Shown here piece by piece: positions 1-12,167 of a stretch of DNA of 64,000 nucleotides; position 1 is the stretch's first letter; each line of letters opens with the position of its first letter. The DNA comes from Sinonovacula constricta (Eukaryota > Mollusca > Bivalvia > Cardiida > Solecurtidae), in assembly GCA_007844125.1 (NCBI GenBank), contig CM017564.1:26460494-26524493 (forward strand). Reading direction: 5' to 3'. The notes below the pieces were generated by a model, which worked only from the letters and a program-made list of their open reading frames with translations, was not told where the DNA came from and searched no databases. Made by a program: the position numbers and the translations under genes.

Positions 1-1672
1 AATAAGAGACAGGGCTACATATTTGCTTGGCTGATCTGTAGATACTCCAGTGCAAGGTATACACCGATTGATCTTTGCCAGTGAGTGTATGAAACAGAAA
101 AAAAAAAGAAAATTGTGAAATTTCTCAATTAAAAAGTGAATTTCATCATTAATCCGGTCCAACGGCTCGTTAACACCCCTAGCAAAGAAAACTAAACAAT
201 CCATTCCGTAACTCTCCGTTCATCGCCCGTGGGATATTTAGCTCACTTTGGCCGCTTCATTATCCGATGAAGATTTCAGTCCAATGATAAAGCTCGTCCT
301 TGCATTGTTTTGACAGACTTGTCAAAATGGTTAACTTCCTTGTCTCCACGCTAAAGAGTATGGATTTTGTAAGCAGTATTATGATTGGCCAATTCCTGTT
401 CTCTTCAATTCTATAAGACGACAGAAAATTTACCAATAAACCCACGGTCCACGAATGTAGTTAAACGGAATAAGAATTAATTAATAAAATGAATAACAGT
501 AGATTAAATTATTTAAAATTATACTAGAAAGAAATCAAATTGAACTGAAAAAATGGAGAATTATTAAAAATGAAGAGAGTAACATGGGATTCTCTCTCCA
601 ATGGAATAAAATCTTGTTCCACTTAAAAAATATTTATTTAATCCAAATGCACAATATGAAACAAAAAGAAATACAGAAACATGTTACCAATCAACTAAAA
701 ATTACAAATCAAGTACATATTGACATTATCTTTTGACATATCACTAAAATATTTAATAGGGTATGTATATCACAGTTATTCATCAAGACAGTGAGTTCAA
801 GTGCATTTCAAACTATGGCTGTAGACACTCTACTTCTATGTTTAGAAAATACTGATACTGAAACACATAACGAAATCCATTGCCTAACCAGTTAATACCT
901 CACACTTGACAAAACCCTCATATCTCTTTACATGCTAAAATCTGCCCCTTTCTATTAGCAGTTTATGATTCATTGATCTAAAGTGAATAATTCCTTTAGT
1001 TAATCCGAGTCCACTATTCTTTATTGTCGCCACGTGATTCTGCATGTTATCGTCTGGAAAAAAAAGTTTCATGGATGGCGCCATGTTGTTTTATTCGAAC
1101 CTCTTATTATGCGTCCCAAACCTATTCGTAATTGCTAGATGCGATGTTTGCAGGTTTTTTTAGTTTTAATTGTTTTTTTATTTAACAACTTTTTTGACGT
1201 AATTGACATGACATGTAAAAATAGTTCGTTTTATTTATATTTTAGGTTGTACCATTTTAAAGAAATGTTTGATTGCAGATCATATTCATAGTCATGGTTT
1301 CTATGTCCCCTTGTACGCAATTCCGGGATGGAAGCTTCTTCCTTATTTCGTTTTTAGACAATTAATTCCTGTAAACTGTGTGTTTCTTTTAATTTAATGC
1401 TGTATATTTGTTTTAGATCTATTTTTTAACATCCATGGTACTCAAAATATGTAGTTAACATCTATTTTAAGTTTATTTATGTTTCCTGCATTGTTGAGTA
1501 TTGGTGAGAGTATGACTAAACGCTCGTCTCTTGTCAGAGCATTGTGCTGGAATAAGTTTAAAAGATTTTTCCTGAGTTTAACAAGTGTTTAGATGATAAC
1601 GCAAACTTAACCAAAATAACACAAAACTTTTTATTGTTCTAAGACGTTTAATAATATATAAAATATTAACGG
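1..1672. other. AT-rich sequence, no gene seen
   Basis: No frame here encodes a recognisable protein and no RNA gene is apparent. The stretch is AT-rich intergenic or intronic sequence. Only short chance open frames occur, for example about 61 codons on the minus strand at 260-445. Confidence 0.6.
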
Positions 1673-1866
1673 ATCGGATCTGGTACCGCAATCGGTAGAG
1701 TGTCGGCTCCAGGCACGGGTTCGATCCCCGGGCCACGACATACCAAAGTCGTTAAAATGGTAGTGGTATAGCTCTCTTGCTAACGCTCAAGCAAATATAA
1801 GAGTAGTTCCACGACTGGTTGGCCCGGTGTCAGGATAATGGGACTGGGTGTGGTACCATGCCATGT
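1673..1866 (+). repeat. tRNA-derived SINE, family 1, 3'-truncated
   Basis: The head is tRNA-like, with an A-box-like segment (ATCGGTAGAGTGTCGG) and a B-box-like GGTTCGATCCC. The body matches the fuller copies at 21663, 34888 and 39248, including CGACTGGTTGGCCCGGTGTC. About 8 bp are missing between the two boxes relative to the 39248 copy. The 3' third, ending in GATAAACCC in other copies, is absent. Confidence 0.85.
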
Positions 1867-2920
1867 TCTCTAATCTCGCAGGTTACTAAGCGATCATTTG
1901 AAGCAAACTGCTTGTTTCCTAAAAATTTATTTTTAAACTTTGATTCATTTCAAATCATGTAAATCTGACTGATGCCTATGTGTAATTCACGCATCAACAA
2001 TCCGGGGGTTTATACATGTACATGTATGTCCCGTATAATTATACACTATACGCTGGGGCCTATTCATTCTAGTTTTCGCTTAGAGAGCCAAACAATTATA
2101 ATTAACTTCCGTTCTGGACTGTCATTAGTTTCAGAAAATCTTAGTCATAGACCTCGTCGAAACTAAGTCAAACCGAACTCAACAGAGTCCAGTTTCAATG
2201 TTCACTTAATTACAATAACACTTAACATGTTCACGCCTCCCACACAACCAGGGAGTGGACTCATAACAATCACAGATTTACAGATATCTAGACATTGCGA
2301 AACTGGCAACATAAAATTGAAAAGACCCTTTAAAATAATATGTTTAGCAGATATTATGCACAGAGATAATGTAAAGCCATGTTAACTTTAAAATACCTAG
2401 AATACTTGACGTATTGGTACCACTATATGTTGATAATACATCCCACATATAGAGGCCAGCTAGATAATATTTGCGCAAAACTATGATAAAATATACACGC
2501 GTTTTTAATAAAGGTTTTTTATAGATAGTTAAATATTCAACATAAGATATCTAATATAGAGGTTTAAACTTCCAAAGCCTGTGATAGACCATTATAAGCC
2601 GAAAAGCTGTGATATAAAACACAGCAATTTTATTATAAATATTTAATCTTCCAGTATCTTAACATAGCATTTTAAGTAACTGATCCTCATTTGATCAGAA
2701 ATAATGACCTAATCTATATACGGATAATAACAATAGCAATATGTTAAGAAAGCATAAGCAATGCCAAATAGTATAAGGACCTACACCTCATACCCCCAGA
2801 CATCAAAACACTAAATCAAAAAGATATAATCTTCATGCTATAATGTGCTCGCCATATAACTATAGAGGAAAGTCGAGGGTAAACAAATCCATTCGTCGCC
2901 TCTTACACAGGAATATTGTA
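1867..2920. other. No gene seen
   Basis: AT-rich sequence with no recognised coding or RNA feature. Short open frames, such as 64 codons at 1972-2166, look like chance. Confidence 0.5.
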
Positions 2921-3613
2921 TGGAAGGGGATATCCGCCAATATTCTAATTACTATTTCTAACTTTCAATACACAGATTTGTCACTTCAAATGTCACTTTG
3001 TAAATTGCAACACCGCGCATGCTAAAAAACGCTATCTAATTACATCTTAACTTTTATTTATCACATGAAAATGTCAAATTACATTTGAACAATTTCACAT
3101 TTCCCGCACAATTTACAATTTACAAGTTAGGCCTACAAATTGATGGGCGAAAATCAGGAACGCAGTTTACATTTCTAGAATCTAATAAACAAGTTAATCT
3201 AGAAGCGCAAATCTCTAATGTATAATGTACACTGCGTAACACCAGCTTAACACAAGGACGCAAGGGGGCGCTTCCTACACGGGAACGTCCAATATAAAAA
3301 GAATGTACCGCTTGAATTGGTCCGCGTTCGTGTGCACTTTCAAGTTGTGAGGTTTTTTTTACCGACAGAATCAGACACATCTATTATTTATTTGTGCTAT
3401 ACATTTTTAGAGATATAATTCTGTATTTAACTGGTGATCGTGATTCGTATATATGTGGCTCTACCACATGGTCTACCTGGGCAGTGAGCTTTTAACTTTC
3501 CTTATTTTTAGCCAGGCATCAAATGGACAGAACCACCAGTACCTAGCCTGTTTCTGCTTCTCATGGTTCTCTGAAAAAGCCCTTCTGACGCCAATAAAAT
3601 GCTGGAGAAATCC

Positions 3614-3690
3614 CATTACCGAGGGCGGGGGTCGAACCCAAGACCTCCTGCCTTGAGGTAGATCCTCTAGCAACTAAGTTACATGGGCAC
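3614..3690 (-). repeat. tRNA-like SINE head inside TIR element A
   Basis: Read on the minus strand, this has a tRNA-like D-arm (GTAACTTAGTTGCTAGAGGA) and a B-box-like GGGTTCGACCCC. The same block recurs at 8830-8902. It is a SINE-type head and not a functional tRNA, since the anticodon arm does not fold into a standard 7-base loop. Confidence 0.6.
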
Positions 3691-4169
3691 CTGACTCTGG
3701 GGAAAGCATACTCACTACATCACGTACCCCTGTTGATGTAATTCTATTCCAAAGCATTGTAAACAAATCCGAACGCGAATGAGAGAGTATGTTCTTCTGG
3801 AAACGTCTGATACGTATATTTAATTGGATTGAATGTAGATTTAAGGAAACAAAGACTTATATATTAAAATTACTTGCAGAATTTTAATACATACATTTAT
3901 AACTACTTTTGGCAAAAGATAACGTGTTCAATTTGATGCCAAATAACGTCGGCTGTTTTCTATTGTATCTCCTTTGAAGAATATTTTATGTTTCCGTTCT
4001 ATTTTTAATTTATGATATTCCATTCTATTTAAGCTTAGTGACGTCTATATTTATGTGATACCTAGCGTCTGAACGTTGTCAATTCTTAACTTGTACATTA
4101 GTCATTTATGACTTGATAATTGTGACTTAAGATTTGTATTTCCAAATTGTATGCGAGAATTGTGAATTA

Positions 4170-5458
4170 CGAGGGGCATTTATAAAGTATTAATCAGTGT
4201 GGCGCTTTGGTCGTATACGTAATATTTCTGCAGAAATTGTTAGACCAACCCTTCGAAGTATTCCCCTTTGATCTTTGGATGCACTTTTCCAAGCGATGAA
4301 TCCAATCGGAAAATGCTTTTCGGTAGCTCTCTTTAGGTATAGTGTTTAGACACTGGAAAAGCGCGCTGCCGACGGCGTGCCGAGATTCAAAACGTCGACC
4401 TCTCATGTAGTTCTTGATATAAGGATTCAACCAAAAATCGCACGGAGCAAGATCAGGGCTAGATGCAGGGTGTGGTAAAGTGTCAATGCTGTTGTCGCTA
4501 AGATACGACTTTACCACCACTGACTTCTGGGCAGGTGAATTATCATGAAGGAGCTTGGACGGGGACCGGCTGCAGTATAGTGGCTTACAACAGCAGAAAG
4601 AACCGAATCTCGGTAAAATATTCCAGTAACACTCCTGCCTTCTGGTATAGAAATTCGAGCCACCATTCCCTGGCAATCAAAAAATAATGCATACATAATG
4701 CGTTTTGAGGTGCGGGCTCTACAGGCAACTTGGGGCCGTTCGTCATTTTCACCGACCCACACCTTATTTCTTTCTTTACTGTCAGGCTCATAAAAATATA
4801 CCCATGTTTCATCGCCAGTCACAATTTCATTCATGCGGTTTGGCAATTCGCACGCGCTCCCGTTTTTTGGTCCTCAGTGAGAAGGTGGGGTATCCACCTG
4901 GCGCAAACCTTGCGTAGCTTTAACACGCGAGTCAATATTTGAAAAACCGATGACGAATTAATGCCATATAAATTACTTATCTCCACTGTACAGCGGGCAT
5001 CATCTTCCACAGCTTTTTTAACAGCGGCAATATTTCCGTCAGTCATTGTTGTAACTGGACGGCCAGGACGGGCCTCATCTTTTATCGCCTCTCTACCGGA
5101 GGTAAATAGACGGACCCATCTTTTAACTGTAGCATACGATAGGGCACTGTCCCCATAAACCTTGTCTAAGTCTGATTTAATATCAGGTGCAGCAACGCCA
5201 AGCAATGCGCGTATTTTACAATACGCTCTTTGCTCATCTTGAGAATTGTTCTCTTTATCTGCCATTTTTAACTGCAGTGTACCTGACCGTAGTCGATTCA
5301 AGTGAATATTGCGCTCACTGTGTAGGTTTTTCCCGATTTCCTCGTGCACGTAACTGTAGAGGAGAGTCTAATCTTTCCATACATGTATAACATGTACCAA
5401 TTACGCTCGGATTAACGTTAAAAAATCGCACTGATTAATACTTTATAAATGCCCCTCA
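4170..5458 (-). mobile_element. mariner element (DD34D), full-length but defective
   Basis: The element is 1289 bp, a typical mariner length, flanked by a TA duplication at 4168-4169 and 5459-5460. The terminal inverted repeats are 30 bp and differ only at the outermost base (left arm begins CGAGGGGCATTTATAAAG). The paralogous TIR element at 7930-9523 preserves the uninterrupted site GTGAATTAGATA. That directly confirms the insertion point and shows the mariner arrived after the two host-element copies separated. Confidence 0.95.
4194..5262 (-). pseudogene. mariner transposase, frameshifted
   Basis: Transposase of the cut-and-paste mariner family. It would bind the terminal inverted repeats through an N-terminal helix-turn-helix pair and cut with a DD34D catalytic triad. 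The N-terminal part (start near 5262) carries a paired-type DNA-binding region with an RPGRP hinge. The middle carries TGDETW, the first catalytic Asp. The C-terminal part carries HDN, the second Asp, and SPDLAPCDFW, the third Asp, with 34 residues between the last two. The three parts lie in different frames, with shifts near 4840 and near 4560. No intact protein can be made, although all three catalytic Asp residues survive. This is a relatively recent inactive copy, judging by the nearly perfect TIRs. Confidence 0.93.
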
Positions 5459-5935
5459 TAGATACCTGTAAAAACGAACGTGTTTGTGCAAACAAATAGC
5501 ATATGCAGTGCAAAAAAAAGAAATTGAATATTGGTGGATATCCCTTTCCATAAACATGGCTATGCAGTTATAAGGCTTCGTGTATGTATCAGAACGCTCT
5601 GAAAACTAGATATTTAACTTCCTTTTCCATTAGCAGTGGCTCATAAGCTTTGGCCGATCACAAAAACCGAAAGTGGTTCAGTGCATTAAGTTTTAGCTCA
5701 AAACAACAAACATATCCTTACATTTTTGTTGCTAAGTTCCGTAATGTCTAAAAAATGCATGACTGCGGATACTCATTGCATCAGACAAATATATTTTGAC
5801 AAATTTAGACAATACCTCTAAGAACCCGCATTATTTGGATATGATCATAAGCATGTAGAATAAACATATATTTTTTTTCTTCAGATTTTTGACACATCGT
5901 AAAATATTGATGTTTTTCACAGTCTTGTGGACCAA

Positions 5936-6160
5936 TGACCGATTAAAGGCGTAACTCCTCTGACTGCTTAGCCTCTCACCGCGTGGTTTCGAGTCCCGTT
6001 CGGGACGAAGGACTTAATGTGGGAAGGTCTTCCAGCTGACTTGCGATGCGCCGGTGGTTCTACCCAAACATTTGTTAGGGGTCTTCCTCCACCAGAAAGC
6101 TGGACATTGCTATGATGATCAATTTGGCCGCTGCAATATCTGTCAAAAACACATTAAAGG
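5936..6160 (+). repeat. tRNA-derived SINE, family 2 (diverged)
   Basis: It contains a B-box-like GGTTTCGAGTCCC. This is followed by a body (GGAAGGTCTTCCAGCTGACT, then GCCGGTGGTTCTACCCA, then a tail with GGCCGCTGCAATATCTGT) that is also recognisable at 13090-13290. The shared body at two loci supports a dispersed SINE family distinct from the one at 39248. Confidence 0.65.
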
Positions 6161-6644
6161 CATGCAAACAGTCTTGTATTCCGTTCAATAATTTGCCCTG
6201 AAATAAATATTATACGGAATAGTATTCGGTGTATGTAAATTGTATTAACAGTTTTTTTTTTTTGTTGTTTTTTTTTTTTAAATAGTTGTTATCTGACTGC
6301 ATAAACATTTATATCGTATTTTAGCTAATTTCTATTGACTAATCTAAAAAAGGTGTTGATCTAATGTAATCAAGGCTCTGAAATAAGCTTTTGAATATTG
6401 ACACGTTTAAATGTGATATCCGACAGTTTGCCCATATCTAATATATGTAACAATATCTGACCTCTGTTTGTGGTAATTGTGTATAATTTCTTTAGAAAAA
6501 AAAACACAATATTTTAGTCTAAGCTTTAAAGACTTTCATCAGTATCTCAATTTTCGGGGCAGTACAACTCGTAAATCAACACCTAAAATGTCCATTCTTG
6601 TCAAATCTATAAATAAGAACGATTGGGCTTTCTGCTAGAAATAG

Positions 6645-7500
6645 ACATCGGCGTCACAGCAGATAACGTGGACGAACTAAAACATAAGTGGTCACGTGGT
6701 TGTCTTAGTTTGAAAATAGCTAACTGTGCAGCGTGGCTCAGATAGGAAATACCTGATTGTAATGACGATTGTGACATTATTGTTCACTTGCAAACAGATG
6801 TAGGACATCAATAAACAGCATTTTGCGATATCTGTTCATGTAACAATGGTCTATTAAGATGTTTAATGAAAATATTTTTCCCCAAACCGTCAGATAATAT
6901 CTTTAAGACCATGTCTGTACTCTTAGATGAATAAAAAAGATAGAAAACTACACACTTCTATTCTGTTTTCCAACCACTTCTTAAGTACTTAATGTCCTTC
7001 TGATAAAACACGATTAAAACAATTTTACCATCCACTTGTTAGCAATACACTCCTTTAGCCAACAATCTTTATTACCAATAACAACAACAGCAACAACAGC
7101 AACAAAATAAACAACAGGAAAAAGTACTCTTAAACAGAGTGTGGAAGTAACCGATTTGATTTAATAAAAGTTCATATAATGTATGTTTGTCACCGCAACT
7201 ATGTCCAAGCTGCGTTCACATCGTAAACATTTTAACGGTGGTATCCGAAACTTAAGATCAAAATATTTTTCTCAAATAACCAAATAAGTCATTGTTAGAA
7301 AAGATCTTACAAAATGCTGCTCATTGATGCTTTAGATCAGTGTGAACAGTTAAACATAAATCCTAATTTCTCATTACAAACAGGTAATTCCTATCTAAGC
7401 AACGCTGCAGAGATAGTTATTTTTAACTAGGAAAACCACGTGACAACTCCCTTTTGAGATCACATTTTATCGTCATCCGGGTAATCTGACGTGTACGACA
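6645..7500. mobile_element. Long-TIR element (foldback-like), approximate ends
   Basis: Sequence at about 6649-6790 (with TCACGTGGTTGTCTTAGTTT and GTGGCTCAGATAGGAAATAC) is the diverged reverse complement of 7370-7490 (with GTAATTCCTATCTAAGCAAC and AAAACCACGTGACAACT). This gives inverted arms of roughly 120 bp around a spacer of about 580 bp. The right arm plus adjoining DNA (7260-7475) is also present at 28340-28560. No transposase is seen. Exact ends and target duplication were not resolved. Confidence 0.55.
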
Positions 7501-7929
7501 CCAATAAACAGCATTTTACGAGATCTGTTCAAATAACAATAGTTAACCAAGATGTATAATGAAAATAGCTTGTTCCAAACTGTCAGAAACCAACTTTAAT
7601 ATGTTGAACATGTTGTTATGGAATAGGATCTTTCTTGATATAATTAAGGTACAGAATGGCTGTTCTCATTTAATTCTTCTTACCTACATTGAGTTTTGTC
7701 TTATGCGTTTTATGCCGTTGTTGCAAGAAAAAAACTCTTCTCTTATTACAGCGTGTATTTAAACAGATAAAAACAAGTCAGTGGCATATAACTCGCAAGA
7801 TTTGTCAATCTTTCAGCTAATCGAGCCCTTAATCAGCAAAATGCCAAACGGTTTATAAAACAGCACGTTATCTTAACAAAGTGTGTTCCATTGATTGCTC
7901 GGGACAATTAGGCTGTTAACTTCTAACTA

Positions 7930-9523
7930 TGGAAGGGGATATCCGCCAATATTCTAGTTACTATTTCTAACTTTCTATACACGGATTTGTCACTTCAAAA
8001 GTCAATTTGTGAATTGCAACACCGCGCATGCTCAATACCGCTATCTAATTACATCCTTACTTTTATATATCACATGAAAATGTTCACATTTCAGCAATAC
8101 AATTCACATTTCCCGCACATACAATTTACAAATTACAAATCGCGGGGCGAAAATCACCAATACATGTAACATTTCTAGAATCTAATTTACAAGTTACAAA
8201 TCTAGAGGCGCAAATCGCTAATGTAAATGTACACTGCGCAAAACCAGTTTAACATTATGACGCAAGGGGGCGCTTCTAGCACAGGAATGTCCATCTGTAA
8301 ATAGAATGTGCTGCTTGAACTGGTCCTAGTTCGTGTGTACTTTCAAGTTGTGAGTTTCTTACCGACAGAATCATACCAATGTGTTATTTATTTGTGCTAT
8401 GCAAATTTAGGGATATTTTCTGTATTTAACTTGTGATCATGATATGACTACGTATATATATGACTGTATGAATCGGTTCAAATCTGTTCGTATATTTTTA
8501 TCTGTCAGGTCTGACAGCCCCTATCCCGCCCCTACCCCCACTTCAACCTCTATAGTCCCATCCCCTTTCATTTAAATTCATATATCCTGATTTAACAGAA
8601 GTGATACGAGCTGGCCAAATTCCGTTACCGGTACACAGTATTGAATTCGAACCCAAGACCTCCTCCGTAATCAGGTGCTCTACCACCTGGCCTACCTGAG
8701 CTTTTACCTTCCCTTTTTAAGCCTTTTTAAGCCAGGTATCAACTGGACAGAACCACCAGCACCTAGCCTGTTCCTGCATCTCTGAAGAACCCCTTCTGAC
8801 GCCACTTTAAAAAGCTGGAAAGATCCCATTACCGAGGGCGGGGGTCGAACCCAAGACCTCCTGCCTTGAGGTAAATGCTCTAACAACTGAGCTACATGGG
8901 CACCTGACTCTGGGGAAAGCATGCTCACTACATCACGTACCCCCGATGATGTAATTCAATTCCAATGTATTGTAAACAAATCCGAATGCGAATGAGAAAG
9001 CATGTTCTTTTGGAAACGTCGGATGACAAAGACTTATATGATAAAATTACTTGCAGAATCTTAATATATAAATAATAACTACTTTGGGCATAAGGTAACG
9101 TGTTCAATTTGACTCCAAATAACGTTGACTGTTTTCTATTGTATCTCCTTTGAAGAATCATTTATGATTCCGTTCTATATTTAATCTATGATATTCCGTT
9201 TTATTCTTAGCCTAGTGACGTCTAAATTTATGTGGTTCCGCCACCTGGCGTCTGAATGTTGTCAATTCTTAACTTGTACATAAGTAATTTGTGACTTGAG
9301 AATTGTGACTTTGAAATTTGTAACTTGTAAATTGTAAGAGAACATAAAATTTGTGACTTGATGATTGTGACATGAGATTTGTAATTTCCAAATTGTATAC
9401 GAGAAATGTGAATTAGATAAATGTAAATACGAACGTGTTTCTGCAAACAAAAAGCAAATTTAAGCATATGCAGTGTTGCAATTTGCAAATTAGAAATTGA
9501 ATATTGACGGATATCCCCTTCCA
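7930..9523. mobile_element. TA-flanked TIR DNA transposon, copy B
   Basis: The ends TGGAAGGGGATATCC and its reverse complement are flanked by TA (7928-7929 and 9524-9525). The 1594-bp body aligns with 2921-5550 minus the mariner. It contains two tRNA-like SINE heads on the minus strand (about 8640-8702 and 8830-8902), of which copy A keeps only one and part of the other. A minus-strand open frame at 9228-9524 is just the translation of the element's short internal repeats. Confidence 0.82.
8640..8902 (-). repeat. Two tandem tRNA-like SINE heads inside element B
   Basis: Two minus-strand segments each carry a D-arm-like GTAGAGCA or TTAGAGCA motif and a TTGGGTTCGA B-box-like motif. They are separated by about 130 bp. 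This suggests two SINE insertions, or a dimeric SINE, carried along by the transposon. Confidence 0.5.
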
Positions 9524-9525
9524 TA

Positions 9526-10398
9526 TCTAACCAAAGCAGAGAATGACTGTTAATTGAACGTTACTTATATATCATTACAGGACCATGTGACTTAATATCA
9601 TACATCCGTTGTTGTTTATAACTGCTCCTTGTAGATATTAGAAAGCTTGTGTCCAATGAACTCAACGAAAGTCCCGTAAACCACTCGAGTCAAATAATTC
9701 AAAATTTACAGGACAACTGTTGGTAAATTCCCGTTTCTTTCCTGACAGAAATATGGCGACCTGTTTAAACTTCCTGATTACGCATAACTATTATGAGTAA
9801 TAACTGAGTGTTGTCAAAGGGATGATGTTGCTTAGGGAGCGTGTGCGTATCGAAGCATTTTACTGTTAAATATATTGTGTATGCTTTTAATGCTTGTGTT
9901 GTTCTGACAGCCATGCTTGTATGTATGGCACGCATTTTATTTTATTTCTTTTAACGTTATTCTAAATGTAAGGATAAGGACTACTTTTCACATCAGGTAT
10001 ATAGCATACTTTTTTCTCCTTTTCAAAAAATATAAATAAAATCTTAAAATTGTATTGACCTTTTTCCTCCGCACACCAACTTTTTAGTAAATTTCTCGCA
10101 GCATGTTTATATTGTGTCGTGGTTGCTTTCTCCATTTTGTTCACAACATGTATACGTGATTACGTATGTTTTTATGTTGGAAACGGCTATGTTTGTACGT
10201 AGTATTACACGTAAATGCTTTTTTTCGACATTGCTATATTGCGGCGTTTAACGGTGATTTTCACGGTGTTTCTTATTGTATTTGATTGTTACGTGCCGTA
10301 TCATTACGTTCGCTAGTAGCTTTTGACTTATGGTTCTATTGTTAAGTTTTATTACGTGTTTTCTTCAAATGATGGCTGTACGTTTGGTTAGCTGTCGT
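9526..10398. other. No gene seen
   Basis: AT-rich sequence without recognisable coding, RNA or repeat structure. The last 150 bp loosely resemble the 109-bp tandem unit that follows. Confidence 0.5.
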
Positions 10399-10937
10399 TT
10401 ATTACACGTAAACTATGAGATTTCACATAACAGCTATATTGTTATTAAGGGTGTATTGAACGTCACGTAGTAATGTACACAGCATGGCTGTATTGTTACA
10501 CGTCGTTTTATTACACGTAAAGTATTAGATTTCACATAACAGCTATATTGTTATTAACGGTGTATTGAACGTTACGTAGTAATGTACACAGCATGGCCGT
10601 ATTGTTACACGTCGTTTTATTACACGTAAACTATGAGATTTCACATAACAGCTATATTGTTATTAACGGTGTATTGAACGTTACGTAGTAATGTACACAG
10701 CATGGCCGTATTGTTACACGTCGTTTTATTACACGTAAAGTATTAGATTTCACATAACAGCTATATTGTTATTAACAGTGTATTGAACATTATGCAGAAA
10801 TGTACACAGCATGGCTGTATTGTTAAACGTCGTTTTATAACCTATAAACTATAGGATTTCACATAATAGCAATACTGTTATTAACGATGTATTGGACGTT
10901 ACGTAGTAATGTACACAGCATGGCTGTATTGTTACCA
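10399..10937. repeat. 109-bp tandem repeat, about 5 copies
   Basis: The motif ATTACACGTA recurs at 10401, 10510, 10619 and 10728, then as a degenerate copy near 10837, giving a period of 109 bp. Copies 1 and 3 share AACTATGAG, while copies 2 and 4 share AAGTATTAG. The array is therefore built from a 218-bp dimer. Confidence 0.9.
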
Positions 10938-11782
10938 ATAAAACCACATCTTTTGTAATTGCTAGCTTATGTTCTAAACTCAACATACTCTGTTATTTTC
11001 TTCATTTTTCATATCTTCAAATCTTTCGGAAAAGAAGATTGAAAATAAAACACAATTTGACAAAGCAGGTTATGCACCGTTGAACAGTGCTTTGATATTG
11101 CACATTAAACCTTTCTGATAAACGCAATGTTTTCTGTGCATATCAAGACCACATTACACGTAGCGACACTGTAAGGTCCGCGCTGTTTCTAAAATAGCAT
11201 TTAAAAGCAATTTGTATCAAAGATGAATGATGCCTGCGCGATAATTTGTTGATGATTGTTTTTTTTTCTTCTCAAATATAGGTTACACAGGGGAACGTTC
11301 CTTATAATCAGGCATATTATAGTAAACCGTTTAAAAAAAGAAATCCATTGAAGCTAGTACTTTAGAATAGCGAACAGAAGTACGGGAACTTGCAGAATCG
11401 AAAGTAATTAGCGCTGGTTGAACTCAAATAAAGAGCATCATTTAACAAGTTAACCCTTAAAATAATGTCAAAACAACAATAAGATGTTACTCAGACCAGC
11501 AATTATGTTTGTTGTTCGATGTTAGCGTAGTTCGTTAATGATTTTTTATAAAAATTAAAGAATTACGAACCCTTGTACAAAAGTTAAAATAATTATCATT
11601 TAACATTTCGGACATTGTTATTGTTAACTACAAAACATCGTTAAGCCGCTGCGAATTCTAATCTGTTACTGATATCTGCACCAATAAATTCGACTTTATA
11701 GGTTCTTTTATTTCTTTTTGCAATGATTTCTCAACAATAAGTTGCATCTCTAGAGTTTTCTGCCATGGTGAGGAGTCAGTAA
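10938..11782. other. No gene seen
   Basis: AT-rich sequence with no supported feature. Confidence 0.5.
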
Positions 11783-12167
11783 CACTCGGAACTCCTCGGG
11801 TAATCCTGCCTCCGGCACTCCGATCTACCTGGTGCAACGATACTTACAAAATCGTGACTTTTTGTTCGCCGGAAATGATTACGCCTAAAGTATAGTTCTC
11901 ACGGTAATACTTAAAGTAAGTATAAAAGAACGAAAGTTAGGAAAATAAAACAATTGCATCGTCTTACCGATTACGCGCTGTCATTTTTGTTTTAATTATA
12001 TATACCACTCAGCACTAGGTTCACCTCGGGAAGTAAATTCTGCAAATAGTCGAGCAGTTACGCATGGTCTGATTTTTTTTTGCTGCACTCAGGAATATAG
12101 CCGAGGTGATCCGACTACCTTCGTGCACCCGAGAGATGATTCGTGAGTTGTCCAGGGTATTCCGAAA
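11783..12167. mobile_element. Short copy of the MULE-like TIR family (diverged)
   Basis: It begins CACTCGGAACTCCTCGGGTA. It ends with GATTCGTGAGTTGTCCAGGG and TATTCCGAAAG, the inverse of the start of the better copy at 28568. Internal sequence shared with 20280-20660 and 29200 includes TTGTTCGCCGGAA. No target duplication is evident. It is probably an old internally deleted copy. Confidence 0.55.

Larger units (their letters stand above)
2921..5550. mobile_element. TA-flanked TIR DNA transposon, copy A (contains a mariner)
   Basis: The left end reads TGGAAGGGGATATCC and the right end is its near-exact reverse complement. Both are flanked by TA, which fits a TA target duplication as in Tc1/mariner-type or related elements. 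The body is homologous along most of its length to 7930-9523. Relative to that copy it lacks roughly 200 bp near 3450-3480 and carries a 1289-bp mariner at 4170-5458. Many short motifs such as TTTACAAGTTA and CAAATTGTA recur near the ends. No transposase of its own is visible, so it looks non-autonomous. The superfamily is inferred only from the TA duplication. Confidence 0.8.
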
